Below are positions 52,401 through 61,801 of a stretch of DNA of 64,000 nt, one piece after another; within the stretch, counting starts at the first letter, position 1, and the number at the start of each line of letters is the position of its first letter. This stretch comes from Cuneatibacter sp. NSJ-177 (GTDB lineage Bacteria > Bacillota > Clostridia > Lachnospirales > Lachnospiraceae). The notes below the pieces were generated by a model, which worked only from the letters and a program-made list of their open reading frames with translations, was not told where the DNA came from and did not search any database. The position numbers and the translations under genes are program-made. The stretch is from contig NZ_JALIFO010000015.1 of assembly GCF_022867805.1 (NCBI RefSeq), positions 1-64,000 of the forward strand, read 5' to 3'.

Positions 52401-53750
52401 CTACTCCTTCACGTGTCCTTTGTACGCCAAAACCTCGATCACGGAGTCCACATACTTCTCGCAGATCTCGTAATTTGCCGCTTCCACCATCACGCGGATC
52501 ACCGGTTCCGTCCCGCTCTCCCGGACGAGAATCCGGCCTTCGCTGCCGAGCGATTCCGCGACTTCCAGCACTTTCGCCTGCACATCCGGGTCGCCCTGGG
52601 CGTCCGGCTTGCTCTCCACCCGGACATTCTTTAAGACCTGCGGATAGATTTTCAGGTCCTCGCAGAGCTTGCTCAGCGGCTGCTTCATCTCAAGCATCAC
52701 TTCCATCACCTTCAGGGAGGTCAGGATCCCGTCGCCGGTGGAAGCGTATTTGCTGAAAATAATATGGCCGGACTGCTCACCGCCGAGACGATGGCCGTTT
52801 TCCAGCATATTCTCATAGACGTATTTATCGCCGACCGCTGTCTTCACATAGTCGATGCCCGCCTCCTCCAGCGCTTTGTAGAGGCCGAAGTTGGACATGA
52901 TGGTGGTAACGATCGTATTGTTGGCCAGCTGGCCCTTTTCCTTCATATATTTCCCGCAGAGATAGAGAATCGAGTCTCCGTCCACGACGTTCCCCTTTTC
53001 ATCCACCGCGATACAGCGGTCGGCGTCGCCGTCATAGGCAAAGCCCACGTCCAGTTTCTGTTCCTTGACGAATTCCTGCAGCACATGGATGTGCGTGGAG
53101 CCGCAGTCTCGGTTGATATTGGTTCCGTCCGGATCATTGTGGATCACATAGGTTTTCGCCCCTAACGCGTCGAATACGCTTTTGGCAATGGTAAAAGAAC
53201 TGCCGTTGGCGCAGTCCAGCCCCACCCTCTTATTTTTAAAGGAACGGGTTGCCAGCGTGATCAAATAGCCGATATAGCGGTTCCGTCCGGCGGAATAGTC
53301 GATGGTACAGCCGATCTCCTCCCGCTTTGCCAAAGGAGCCTCCGGCATCTGACCGTCCAGGTAGCGCTCGATCTCCACGATCACGGATTCTTCCAGCTTT
53401 TCCCCCCGGCTGTTTAAAATCTTAATTCCATTGTCATAAAAGGGATTGTGGCTCGCGGAAATCATGATGCCACAGTCAAAATCCTCCTCGGTGCGGACCA
53501 CATAGGCAACGCTGGGGGTCGTCGTCACGTGCAGCAGATAAACGTCGGCTCCGGACGCGGTCAGGCCGGAGGACAGGGCGTCTTCAAACATGTAGCTGCT
53601 TCGTCTGGTATCCTTTCCGATCGCAACCTTACACTTGTGATCTCTTCCGTAATACCATCCCAGAAAACGTCCGATCTGAAACGCATGCTGTACCGTCAAA
53701 GTTACATTTGCTTCCCCGCGGAAGCCATCAGTTCCAAAATATTTTCCCAT
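52401..53750 (-). CDS. glmM: phosphoglucosamine mutase
   Basis: A 449-residue alpha-D-phosphohexomutase that makes glucosamine-1-phosphate for peptidoglycan. The start MGKYFGTDGFRGEAN is the GlmM signature; the phosphorylated serine is S100 in ISASHNP, metal-binding Asps lie in AYDGDADRCIA, and the C-terminus has RESGTEPVIRVM. I chose ATG 53750, with GGGAGGAACTG upstream; sequence above it carries the promoter. Length matches the family. Confidence 0.97.
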   Translation of the reverse strand: MGKYFGTDGFRGEANVTLTVQHAFQIGRFLGWYYGRDHKCKVAIGKDTRRSSYMFEDALSSGLTASGADVYLLHVTTTPSVAYVVRTEEDFDCGIMISASHNPFYDNGIKILNSRGEKLEESVIVEIERYLDGQMPEAPLAKREEIGCTIDYSAGRNRYIGYLITLATRSFKNKRVGLDCANGSSFTIAKSVFDALGAKTYVIHNDPDGTNINRDCGSTHIHVLQEFVKEQKLDVGFAYDGDADRCIAVDEKGNVVDGDSILYLCGKYMKEKGQLANNTIVTTIMSNFGLYKALEEAGIDYVKTAVGDKYVYENMLENGHRLGGEQSGHIIFSKYASTGDGILTSLKVMEVMLEMKQPLSKLCEDLKIYPQVLKNVRVESKPDAQGDPDVQAKVLEVAESLGSEGRILVRESGTEPVIRVMVEAANYEICEKYVDSVIEVLAYKGHVKE

Positions 53751-53816
53751 AAAAACAGTTCCTCCCGAAAGGTCGCTTCCCGGTAATCCGCCGGTCTTCG
53801 CGCCTAATTCGGTGTT

Positions 53817-53845
53817 AGTATAGCACAATCCGCCTCCATGCGCAA
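53817..53845 (-). promoter_or_regulatory. predicted promoter of glmM-hisC
   Basis: Minus strand: -35 TTGCGC (53840-53845), 17-base spacer, extended -10 TGC-TATACT (box 53817-53822), 67 bases before the glmM ATG. Confidence 0.65.
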
Positions 53846-53966
53846 CAAAACTCATTTTATCTTTCTTTTTTTGACTGTTTTTTTCGCTCATCCGACCAAC
53901 CTTTGACCAACTCTGTTTTTTTATGTTATTCCGTCCCGCGCCGCTTCATGCGCCCAGCCGGGCAGG

Positions 53967-53990
53967 AAAAAAGGGGCTTTCGCCCCTTTT
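53967..53990 (-). terminator. terminator of the ABC operon
   Basis: AAAAGGGGC (53969-53977) pairs with GCCCCTTTT (53982-53990) around a TTTC loop, with an A-run on its left that becomes a T-run on the minus strand. It touches the stop codon of the permease gene. Confidence 0.85.
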
Positions 53991-53991
53991 A

Positions 53992-56175
53992 TTAATCCTT
54001 TGCTTTTCCGTCGTTTCTCTGGAGATTTTTCTGCATCAGATCCGGCAGATCATCCTGCCCTGCGGCCAGATAAACTTCCAGATAGTGGTACTGTTCCTCC
54101 TCATAGAAGGTGACCTGCAGCAGCATAAAATCTCCGTCCGCCTCGACCTGCCTGGTCCCTGCCAGATCCAGCAGTTCTCCCAATTCCCGGCCGCAGGTCC
54201 GGCTCTCCTCCCAGTCCTTCTTGTTTTCCGACTCGTCTTCTTCCCCATAAGGATTGATTGAGAAACTAAGGTTCGTGTAAAACCGGTTTACGCCCTGCTC
54301 AAATCCGCTGGCATAGCAATCGGTTACGACAGCATCCTGCTTCTTCAGGCGTTCGGCGATACTTCCAAGGTCTTCCTGGTTCACTGCCTGGTATTCCTTC
54401 ACGTACTGGGCAAAGGTTTGCGGCATTTTCGTAGAAACCGGAAGCGTGCAGGTCAGCAGTTGATTGTCTTTGTATGTCTGCATCATTACACGGCCGACAA
54501 TGGTCGCTTCTCCCTCATTTTCCATCCCTTGCACCAAAGCATACCATTCATCAAACTCCGTCTGAGCGGCTTCTTCCCGAAGCACAGCGTAAACTCTCCC
54601 GGCGGCCGCATCGGTCAGCCGGTCGATGGAGCGGACCGTGGTAGTCTTTCGGTCATTCTCCGGCAGACTGCCGAACAACTGGCGGACCTCCTCTTTCTCC
54701 TTATATTCCTCCATGATCAGTTTTCGGTCCGCCTCCGTCAAAAAGATGTTCCGGTAAAGCGTACGGCCGCCGTTTTTGATCGCCACCAGCTGGACTCCAA
54801 TGTTATTGCTGCCCAAAAGGCCGCCGATCCCGCCCTCATAGCCGTCGGTGTAATACCGGATGGTCTCGCTCAGCCGTTCGCTGACCAGTTTTCGGACCTC
54901 CGGGGAATCCAGGCGGATCTCTTCCAGATAAGCGTCGAAATAATCGACCTCGCTGCTGTCGTAAGAATAGGAATAGGCGGCAATCGCAGAGTTGGCTCCT
55001 GCCTGCAGCGTCACATAAGAAATCTCATCCGGGGCAGGCTGCTGGCTCTCGGTATACCGGTAAATGCCAAACATTCCAAAGATAAAAACCACATTCAGGG
55101 CAGCCAAAATTCCAAGGCCCGGCACCGCAGCAGCCAGATTCCGCAGTTTTCTCGTCGCAATCAGTTCGTAGACAAAATAGACCATCACGGCAATCAGATA
55201 CAAAACCGCCACGCCGAACAGACTGGAACCGGTGACATCCTCATTTGTAATCAGACTGAATACAATTCCAATCGGAATCAGGCAGATGGTCATGGAAACC
55301 GCCAGGCGGAACACCGCCTGCATTTTCCTCGATGGAGCCGCCTGACCAGCCGCCTCGCTCTTCCGGCGGACAAACATAAAGCGGGCCAGGATCCCATATA
55401 AAACAGCCAGAATCAAGGTATAAGCTCCGGCGGAGTAACTATAAATCACCTGTCCCGACACGCCGGTGAACCATCCGAACATGATTCCCGTGATCACGTT
55501 CCAGGAATAATCCATCAGAGGAAACAGATGGGTATCGCTGACATACGGCATGGCGGAGCTGAGACAGATGCTCATCACCAGCATCACGGCGCGGGGCAGA
55601 AAAATTACAAGCAGCGACACGACAATATTGGTAAACAAGGTCCCTGTGATACTGACCGCAAGCAGCACGCTGGCCGCCACCAAAAGGCTGGCCGCCGTCA
55701 TGGTAAAAACGAGAGCCGGAACCGACGCCGTTGTCAGCACCAGATATTTTCCCAACAGCTTGCAGGTAATCAGGCAGATCGCCGCCGACCCCCATAGGAT
55801 CACGAAGAGCCAAGTCAAGAGGGCCGCCGTCAGGCTTAAAAACAGACAGTTTCTGGTCTGAGGGATCACATGGTAGAAATCACTGGAACTTCTCCTATCC
55901 AGAAAATGAAACAGATACAGACTCATAATCGGCGCCAGCACAGGGAATCCCAGCATCAGCAGAGGGTGCGCCCGCATCAGCGTCATGATTTCCGGGTTAA
56001 ACTCTGCTCCTGCCTGGGCGGTCTGAACTGCGATCTGCGATGAGTAGCTGATCGCTTCCCCCACCGGCACCAAAATCGCGCCCAACGCCATCACCACAAA
56101 GCTCAGGATCCCGATGACCCGAAGCTGCCGGAGTCCTTCCCGGTACAGACGGGCGTCAAACCAGGTTTTCTTCAT
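53992..56175 (-). CDS. ABC-2-type permease (YtrC/D-like) with large extracytoplasmic part
   Basis: A 727-residue membrane protein. Helices at about 20-45, 72-92, 110-190, 195-260 and 290-355 form the exporter-type permease; after about residue 375 a long soluble domain faces outside and ends in a hydrophilic tail. ATG 56175 overlaps the stop of the ATPase gene (ATGA). With the GntR gene it matches the ytr-type operons of Bacillota, which are induced by cell-wall antibiotics; here the substrate is unknown. Confidence 0.88.
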   Translation of the reverse strand: MKKTWFDARLYREGLRQLRVIGILSFVVMALGAILVPVGEAISYSSQIAVQTAQAGAEFNPEIMTLMRAHPLLMLGFPVLAPIMSLYLFHFLDRRSSSDFYHVIPQTRNCLFLSLTAALLTWLFVILWGSAAICLITCKLLGKYLVLTTASVPALVFTMTAASLLVAASVLLAVSITGTLFTNIVVSLLVIFLPRAVMLVMSICLSSAMPYVSDTHLFPLMDYSWNVITGIMFGWFTGVSGQVIYSYSAGAYTLILAVLYGILARFMFVRRKSEAAGQAAPSRKMQAVFRLAVSMTICLIPIGIVFSLITNEDVTGSSLFGVAVLYLIAVMVYFVYELIATRKLRNLAAAVPGLGILAALNVVFIFGMFGIYRYTESQQPAPDEISYVTLQAGANSAIAAYSYSYDSSEVDYFDAYLEEIRLDSPEVRKLVSERLSETIRYYTDGYEGGIGGLLGSNNIGVQLVAIKNGGRTLYRNIFLTEADRKLIMEEYKEKEEVRQLFGSLPENDRKTTTVRSIDRLTDAAAGRVYAVLREEAAQTEFDEWYALVQGMENEGEATIVGRVMMQTYKDNQLLTCTLPVSTKMPQTFAQYVKEYQAVNQEDLGSIAERLKKQDAVVTDCYASGFEQGVNRFYTNLSFSINPYGEEDESENKKDWEESRTCGRELGELLDLAGTRQVEADGDFMLLQVTFYEEEQYHYLEVYLAAGQDDLPDLMQKNLQRNDGKAKD

Positions 56176-57101
56176 GCTTTCACCTCCTTCTCCTCCACAA
56201 ATCCATAACCGCTGGGATCAAAGAAATAGCCCAGCGCCTCCATTTCATAGGTAAATACTTCTTCCAGAGTCAGCGGCAGCACATCCAAAAGCACCGGGTG
56301 CAAAGCGGCAATCCGGTTAACCGTCTCATCCTGCTGTCCGCGCACAATCAGGTTCGCAACAGAACCGCGCTTGGAGTAATGCAGCAGCTCGATTCCTGCG
56401 AACAGCTTTTCATTGAAGGATTCATGAAACGCCACCTGGACCTTAAACAGTGATGTTTTCAGGTTCTGAATATCGCTCTCCAGCACCAGCCCGCCCTGGT
56501 GCAGCAGCGCCAGCTGATCGCAGGTATCCTCCAGTTCCCGGAGCGAATGGGAGGTGATGATCGCTGTGGCCTGCCGTTCCAGCACATCTTCGCAGATCAA
56601 AGACTTGACCAGGTTTCGCATTACCGGGTCCAGTCCGTCGAAGGTCTCATCGAAAAACAGATATTTAGGATGGGAGGACAGCGCCAATATAATCGCGGCC
56701 TGACGTTTCATGCCTTTGGAAAAATTGTTGATCGGTTTTTTCGGATTCAAGCCGAAGGTCTCTGTCAGATATCCGTAGCGGTTTCGGTTAAACGCCGGAT
56801 AGATGGACTCATAAAGCCTCGCCATCCGGTCCATCGTAGCGCCGCTAAGAAAAAACAAATCGTCCGGTACATAGGCGATCTCTGCTTTTTTCTTTGGATT
56901 TTCGTAGACCGGCTCCCCGTCCATCTCAATCTTCCCGGAGTCCGGGCGGTAAATGCCGGTGACTAGACGCAGAAACGTGGATTTTCCGGCGCCGTTGGAC
57001 CCTACCATGCCATAGATACAGCCATGGGGAATCGTACAGGAAATCTTATTCAGGGCGGTAAACTGATCAAATTTTTTGGAGAGTCCATCCACTTTGATCA
57101 T
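56172..57101 (-). CDS. ABC transporter ATP-binding protein (YtrB-like)
   Basis: A 309-residue ATPase: Walker A GSNGAGKST (about 34-42), signature NFSKGMKRQ (about 127-135; relaxed form of LSGGQ), Walker B YLFFDETFDGLD and the switch His in TSHSLRELEDTC. It powers the permease encoded next. Both ends overlap neighbours by 4 bases (ATGA), so gntR, ATPase and permease are strictly coupled. The SKGMKRQ signature is typical of the YtrB and BcrA type exporters. Confidence 0.93.
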   Translation of the reverse strand: MIKVDGLSKKFDQFTALNKISCTIPHGCIYGMVGSNGAGKSTFLRLVTGIYRPDSGKIEMDGEPVYENPKKKAEIAYVPDDLFFLSGATMDRMARLYESIYPAFNRNRYGYLTETFGLNPKKPINNFSKGMKRQAAIILALSSHPKYLFFDETFDGLDPVMRNLVKSLICEDVLERQATAIITSHSLRELEDTCDQLALLHQGGLVLESDIQNLKTSLFKVQVAFHESFNEKLFAGIELLHYSKRGSVANLIVRGQQDETVNRIAALHPVLLDVLPLTLEEVFTYEMEALGYFFDPSGYGFVEEKEVKA

Positions 57102-57478
57102 TGAACCGCCTCCTTCTCCCGGTACGCCTCTTCCACGCAGGCGATAATCTCTTCTTTTTTAATCCCGGCCAAAGCCAATTCGCTGACCAGAGCGATAAAT
57201 TCTTTCAATTTGCTTCTCCTCCTCTCACCAATTCGCTGCACCGCCCCCGGCGCAACAAAACTTCCCTTACCGGGCACAGAATACGTAATACCCCGGCGGT
57301 CCAATTCCGAGTAAGCTTTCTGTATCGTATTGGGATTGACTGCCAATTCCACTGAAAGACTGCGCACGGACGGAATCTGTTCGTCCTGATGGATCACGCC
57401 AATCAGGATAAAACGTTCCACCTGATTGACCAACTGCTCATAAACTGGTTTCCGGCTCATGACATCAATTTGGAACAT
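57098..57478 (-). CDS. GntR family repressor, YtrA subfamily
   Basis: A 126-residue regulator: winged HTH (YEQLVNQVERFILIGVIHQDEQIPSVRSLSVELAVNPNTIQKAYSELDRRGI) plus the short helical tail of the YtrA subfamily, which has no ligand-binding domain. Members repress their own ABC operon and release it during envelope stress. ATG 57478 has AAGGAGGAAGCGG upstream. Candidate operators are the TAGTACAGA repeats ahead of the gene. Confidence 0.93.
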   Translation of the reverse strand: MFQIDVMSRKPVYEQLVNQVERFILIGVIHQDEQIPSVRSLSVELAVNPNTIQKAYSELDRRGITYSVPGKGSFVAPGAVQRIGERRRSKLKEFIALVSELALAGIKKEEIIACVEEAYREKEAVQ

Positions 57479-57503
57479 CCGCTTCCTCCTTCCTTTTCTA
57501 TTT

Positions 57504-57594
57504 TAGTACAGAGCGGGGGAAAAAGCCAGTCTAATTGATCTGGCTGATTTTTCCTCTCCTTCCGTCCTTGGTGTATTATGTCAACTAGTACAGA
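57504..57594 (-). promoter_or_regulatory. GntR operon promoter with repeated TAGTACAGA motif
   Basis: Minus strand: -10 TAAAAT just upstream of the ribosome site, a 17-base spacer and a weak -35 TGGCTT. The motif TAGTACAGA (plus strand) occurs at 57504-57512, touching the -10 box, and again at 57586-57594 beside a TTGACA. YtrA-type repressors bind paired sites in their own promoter, so these are operator candidates. Confidence 0.45.
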
Positions 57595-57605
57595 TAGAAT
57601 ATATC

Positions 57606-57636
57606 AAATCCGGGGCTGGATTACAACCCCGGATTT
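57606..57636 (-). terminator. hairpin after the GIY-YIG gene
   Basis: AAATCCGGGG (57606-57615) pairs exactly with CCCCGGATTT (57627-57636) around an 11-base loop. On the minus strand TTTGATATATT follows. It ends the xdh transcript. Confidence 0.75.
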
Positions 57637-57637
57637 C

Positions 57638-57907
57638 TTAATAGTTTATGTAGGCATTCTGAATCAAAGCCAGTTTTTCTTTCCTTTTCAGCTTCTTAAT
57701 CGCGCACTCCCGCTTCAAAGCTTCCGATTTTGTTGCATAAGTCTCAAAGTACACCAGCTCCACCGGCCTTCTGCTCTTCGTATACTTGGCTCCGGTCCCT
57801 GCGTTGTGCGCCCGGATCCTTGCTTCCAGATGAGTCGTCCATCCGGTATAGAGACTTCCGTCCCCACACCGGAGGATGTAGACCGTATGACAGAGCTCTT
57901 CACTCAT
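57638..57907 (-). CDS. GIY-YIG nuclease-fold protein
   Basis: An 89-residue protein, YhbQ/UPF0213-like: VYILRCGDGSLYTGWT gives the GIY-YIG pair (here VYI and LYTG), followed by the Arg and Glu of YFETYATKSEALKRE. The family is nuclease-fold but the natural substrate is not settled. I chose ATG 57907 (MSEELCHTVYIL), which overlaps the xdhC stop by 8 bases; the longer frame above overlaps xdhC further. The overlap suggests it rides as a passenger on the xanthine dehydrogenase transcript. Confidence 0.9.
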   Translation of the reverse strand: MSEELCHTVYILRCGDGSLYTGWTTHLEARIRAHNAGTGAKYTKSRRPVELVYFETYATKSEALKRECAIKKLKRKEKLALIQNAYINY

Positions 57908-58388
57908 GGCCTGCCACCTTGTAAGTTTCCTCCACGATACGTTCCATCGCATTCAGAATATTTTCATACCCGGTACAGCGGCAGAGATGCCCGGAGATCA
58001 GCTTCCGCAATTCTTCCCGGCTGTATTTTTTTCCCGTTCCCACGATCTCCACCGCCGATAAGATCAGCCCCGGCGTACAGAAACCGCACTGGACTGCCGC
58101 CTCGTCGACAAAAGCCTGCTGGATCCTGCTCAGCTCGCCGTTCGGCGCTTTTAAGCCTTCCACCGTCAGAATCCGCTTTCCCTCGGCCCAGGTGGAAAGA
58201 TACAGGCAGGAATCCACAGCCTCTCCGTCTATTAAAACAGTACAGGCGCCGCACTCGCCGACCTCACACCCTTTTTTCACGCTGGTCAGATGCAGCCGGT
58301 TCCGCAGGGTATCCACCAGGGATTCCCCCGGTTCCACCGGGATTTCCACATCCTTGCCGTTCACATTCATATGCAGAATCTCAAGCAT
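57900..58388 (-). CDS. xdhC: xanthine dehydrogenase iron-sulfur subunit
   Basis: A 162-residue subunit with two [2Fe-2S] clusters: the plant-ferredoxin-type CEVGECGACTVLIDG ... C (about 40-62) and the helical CGFCTPG ... CRCTGY (about 98-136). It passes electrons from the molybdenum site to FAD. The start at 58388 overlaps the xdhB stop by 8 bases with GGAGGAGG upstream. The xdhA-xdhB-xdhC order is the usual one for clostridial purine hydroxylases; the same family also includes other aldehyde or purine hydroxylases. Confidence 0.93.
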   Translation of the reverse strand: MLEILHMNVNGKDVEIPVEPGESLVDTLRNRLHLTSVKKGCEVGECGACTVLIDGEAVDSCLYLSTWAEGKRILTVEGLKAPNGELSRIQQAFVDEAAVQCGFCTPGLILSAVEIVGTGKKYSREELRKLISGHLCRCTGYENILNAMERIVEETYKVAGHE

Positions 58389-59268
58389 CGAAACTACCTC
58401 CTCCCTTTTCCACCGCCTCCCGGAACGCCCGCTTTACCAGTTCTTCCACCAGTTGAAGACGGAATTCCTTCGTAGCCCGCCAGCTGGACCGGGGATGGAC
58501 CTCCGCCAGGACGCCTTTCCCAATCTCATTGATCAGGGATTCGTCCAGTTTTCTGCCCTTTGCCGCCGCTTCCGTCTCAGTGCACCGCATCGGCACCGGT
58601 CCGGCCACCCCGAAGCCAATCCGAAGGTCTTCCAAAGCGGTATGATCCGGGGAAAGCTTCACCCGCACCGCACAGCCGAGAGTGGCAATTTCCATGGCGT
58701 TTCGTTTTCCGTATTTGATGTATTTCCCGGTATAGCCTTCGTATTCGCTCTTTGGAATCTGCACGGAGAGAAGAATCTCGTTCTGCCTCCGGACGGTCTT
58801 TTTGGCGCTGAGATAAAAATCTCTGACCGGCACCAGGCGCACGCCCTCCGGCCCGAACAGTTCCAATACCGCGTCAAACGTCATTAGAGTAGACGCGCTG
58901 TCCGCGCTGGTCACGCCATTGCAGACATTTCCGCCAATGGTGCCCATATTCCGGATCTGCGGGCCGCCCACGGTGTCCACCGCTTCTCCCAGCACCGGCG
59001 CGTAGGTCTGAATCAGCGGATGATTCGTGATATGGGAAAAGGTCTCCGCCGCGCCGATCACCAGCGTTCCGTCTTCATCCATCCGGATGCCCGTCAGCTC
59101 CGGCAGACCGTGGACGCTGATGAGGGAGGCCCCGGCAAGTTTCCCCTCCCTCACCTGGATCAATACATCGGTGCCGCCGGAGATCACGATCGCCGTCTCA
59201 TCCTCCATCAGGGCCCGGACTGCGTCCGCCGCATCCTTTGCCTGGTAACATTTTGAAATATCGTACAT
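58381..59268 (-). CDS. xdhB: xanthine dehydrogenase FAD-binding subunit
   Basis: A 295-residue subunit of the CoxM/XdhB family. AIVISGGTDVLIQVREG (about 32-48) and TIGGNVCNGVTSADS (about 110-124) bind FAD, and the C-terminal CO-dehydrogenase flavoprotein domain follows. It carries electrons between the Fe-S clusters and NAD+. GGGAGGAACGGCC precedes ATG 59268. It lies 15 bases after xdhA. Confidence 0.94.
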   Translation of the reverse strand: MYDISKCYQAKDAADAVRALMEDETAIVISGGTDVLIQVREGKLAGASLISVHGLPELTGIRMDEDGTLVIGAAETFSHITNHPLIQTYAPVLGEAVDTVGGPQIRNMGTIGGNVCNGVTSADSASTLMTFDAVLELFGPEGVRLVPVRDFYLSAKKTVRRQNEILLSVQIPKSEYEGYTGKYIKYGKRNAMEIATLGCAVRVKLSPDHTALEDLRIGFGVAGPVPMRCTETEAAAKGRKLDESLINEIGKGVLAEVHPRSSWRATKEFRLQLVEELVKRAFREAVEKGGGSFDA

Positions 59269-59283
59269 GGCCGTTCCTCCCTT

Positions 59284-61572
59284 CTACATCAATCCGGCTT
59301 TGCGGAAAGCCTCGGACAGGCGTCCCGGAGACAGCGGCAGTTCATCCACCGCCACGCCGGTCGCGTGCAGCACGGCGTTCCGAACCGCAGGAGCCACCGG
59401 GATCGCTGGAGGCTCGCCCAGCGCCTTATTGCCGAACGGCCCGGTCGGATCTTCCAGTTCCACAAACTCCACGTGAAGATCCGGCGAATCCATGGCAGTC
59501 GGTAGTTTATAATCCAGCAGATTATCCGTCAGAGGACGGCCTTTCTGGTCGTAAAGCATCTCTTCGCTGAGCGCATAGCCGAGCCCCATGCTCATACCGC
59601 CGTGAACCTGCGCCTCCGCTAACTTCGGGTTGATCAGCGTCCCGCTGTCGTGGACATTCACCAGTTTCAAAACCCTCACTTTTGCCAGAGGGATATCCAC
59701 TTCTACCTCGGCAAAACAGGCTCCGCTGGCAAAGGTATTTACCTTGCAGTGGGCCGTGGCCTCAGCGGTCAGATGTACGGAGCGGTCAAGGCTGTAAAAA
59801 GCTTCCTCCGCCAGCTTCGCCAAAGCGGCCACCGGCGCGCCGGTCTCTTTCTCCACCACCTGATTTTCCCGGATTGTCAGATCTTCCGCCGCCCGTTTGG
59901 TCGAGTAGGCGGCATAATCCAGGATTTTTTCCCGGAACAGCTCCCCGGTCTTTTTCAGCGCCATGCCGCTGACATAGGTCTGTCGGGACGCATAGGCTCC
60001 GGTATCAAAAGGCGTCACATCCGTGTCCTGGGTGGACTGAATGTAGATATTGTCCTCGGTGATTCCGGTGACCTCGGCGGCCATCTGGGTAAACACGGTG
60101 TCCGCCCCCTGGCCGATCTCCGTGGCCCCCATCTGGAGCTGCATGGATCCGTCCTGGTTTAAGATCATCCGGCAGGACGCTGTTTCCAGGGAAATGGGAT
60201 ACACGCCGGTCTTGTAACAGAAAATCGCCATGCCCACGCCGCGGCGCACCGGGCCGGTCTGATTTTCATAGTCCTTTCGTTTCTGCTCCCAGCCGATCCA
60301 TTGGGCCCCCTTCTTCATGGCCTCTTCCAAACCATAAGAGTGGAACCCGATCCCCAGATGCGGATCCGTATACCCGGCCTTGCTGCAATTTTTCAGCCGG
60401 TATTCCAGCGGGTCCATGCCAATGGCGTATGCCATATCTTCGGTCAGACATTCAGTGGCAAAACAGGACTGGGGAATCCCGTAGCCCCTCATGGCCCCGG
60501 CTGTAGTGAGATTGGTGTATACCGTATAGCACTCGCATTCCAGCGCCTTTTCATCCTGATAAAGCTGTTTAAACATGTTGGCCGCATTGGCGGCAATCGC
60601 ATGCCCGTGGGAAGCATAGCCGCCCTGATTGGACCAAACCGTAAGCTTCCTGGCCACCAGGGTCCCATCCTTCCTGGCCGCGCCCTGCAAGTGGAATTTC
60701 AGGCCGTGGCGCACTCTGGTGCAGGCCAGCGTTTCCTCCCTGGTCAGTTCCAGCTTCACCCCGCGGCCGCCCACCTGCTGGCAGAGATATGCGTTTAGCG
60801 GCTCATAGAGCACATCTTGTTTATTTCCGAAGCCTCCACCGATATAAGGCTTGATCACCCGGATCTTGCCCACCGGAATTCCCAGCGCCTGGCTGATTAC
60901 CCGGCGGACGATATGAGGGATCTGGGTGGACGTCGTCACGACAATCTTTCCCTCCGCCTCATAAGCATAGGAAACCGGCACTTCCAGATGGCAGTGCTGA
61001 ACGGGATGAGTCTCATAAACCCGGTCCACAAAGGTCAAGCCATCTTCCCGGACTGCCTCTTCATAAGGGATCTCTCCTACGGTAAATTCCGAGTGGGCCA
61101 GCACATTTCCCGGCTTTTCCTCATGGACGGCCGTGGCCTCCGGAGCCATAGCCTGTTCCACGGTGAGCAAAGGCGCATACTCCTCGTATTCTGCCTTGAC
61201 CAGGCGGGCGGCCCGCACGGCGGCCAGCTCGTTCTCTGCTATCACCGCGGCAATATCATCTCCGTAAACCCGCACCCGGCGGTTCAGCAGCTTCCGGTCC
61301 CGGACATCCTGATGGGCCGGTTCCACCGACCAGGGATGCCCCGGCGTCGGAAACGGAAGATCCGGCACATCCATGCAGGTCACAATCTTCACCACTCCCG
61401 GCACCGCCAAAGCCTCGCTCAGGTCAAAACTTTTCACCCAGCCGTTGGCGATCGTGCTGTGAACCACTTTTGCCACCAAAAGCCCTTCCGGCATCAGATC
61501 CGCTGTATAGCGGGCCTCCCCGGTCACCTTTGCGAAAGCGTCTACCCGCTTCCTGGATTCTCCCACACCCAT
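59284..61572 (-). CDS. xdhA: xanthine dehydrogenase molybdenum-binding subunit
   Basis: A 762-residue subunit carrying the molybdopterin site where purines are hydroxylated. An N-terminal a/b hammerhead domain (KRVDAFAKVTGEARYTADL, about 9-27) is followed by the molybdopterin domains, with GGGFGNKQ, GAMRGYG and GATEIGQGADTVF as cofactor motifs; the active-site Glu region lies near the C-terminus. I chose ATG 61572, with AAGAAGGAGGCG upstream; extra in-frame residues above it are not supported. Substrate could be xanthine, hypoxanthine or another purine. Confidence 0.94.
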   Translation of the reverse strand: MGVGESRKRVDAFAKVTGEARYTADLMPEGLLVAKVVHSTIANGWVKSFDLSEALAVPGVVKIVTCMDVPDLPFPTPGHPWSVEPAHQDVRDRKLLNRRVRVYGDDIAAVIAENELAAVRAARLVKAEYEEYAPLLTVEQAMAPEATAVHEEKPGNVLAHSEFTVGEIPYEEAVREDGLTFVDRVYETHPVQHCHLEVPVSYAYEAEGKIVVTTSTQIPHIVRRVISQALGIPVGKIRVIKPYIGGGFGNKQDVLYEPLNAYLCQQVGGRGVKLELTREETLACTRVRHGLKFHLQGAARKDGTLVARKLTVWSNQGGYASHGHAIAANAANMFKQLYQDEKALECECYTVYTNLTTAGAMRGYGIPQSCFATECLTEDMAYAIGMDPLEYRLKNCSKAGYTDPHLGIGFHSYGLEEAMKKGAQWIGWEQKRKDYENQTGPVRRGVGMAIFCYKTGVYPISLETASCRMILNQDGSMQLQMGATEIGQGADTVFTQMAAEVTGITEDNIYIQSTQDTDVTPFDTGAYASRQTYVSGMALKKTGELFREKILDYAAYSTKRAAEDLTIRENQVVEKETGAPVAALAKLAEEAFYSLDRSVHLTAEATAHCKVNTFASGACFAEVEVDIPLAKVRVLKLVNVHDSGTLINPKLAEAQVHGGMSMGLGYALSEEMLYDQKGRPLTDNLLDYKLPTAMDSPDLHVEFVELEDPTGPFGNKALGEPPAIPVAPAVRNAVLHATGVAVDELPLSPGRLSEAFRKAGLM

Positions 61573-61742
61573 TTTTACGCCTCCTTCTTTCCATGCCGCT
61601 CCGCTTGATCCGGCGGCATTTTTATTCCCGCCCATAAAAGAACCAAGCCGAATTTCCTGGCAATCCGCACAATTTTGATCGTTTCCTGTCAGATACGGTT
61701 CTACCCCGTCGCCTTCTGACGAAACGGGCGAACGATGCCCCG

Positions 61743-61771
61743 TTGACAGGCTTCGTTTTCTTTGTTATGTT
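61743..61771 (+). promoter_or_regulatory. predicted promoter of the AI-2E family gene
   Basis: -35 TTGACA (61743-61748), 17-base spacer, -10 TATGTT with an extended TGT (box 61766-61771), 31 bases before the TTG start. Confidence 0.65.
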
Positions 61772-61801
61772 ACTTCCAACAACGTATAAGGGGAAATCTT
61801 T

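Noticed and set aside
54418-55401. 327-codon plus-strand ORF opposite the ABC permease
   Set aside because: No motif, no ribosome site, lies wholly opposite a recognisable permease gene.
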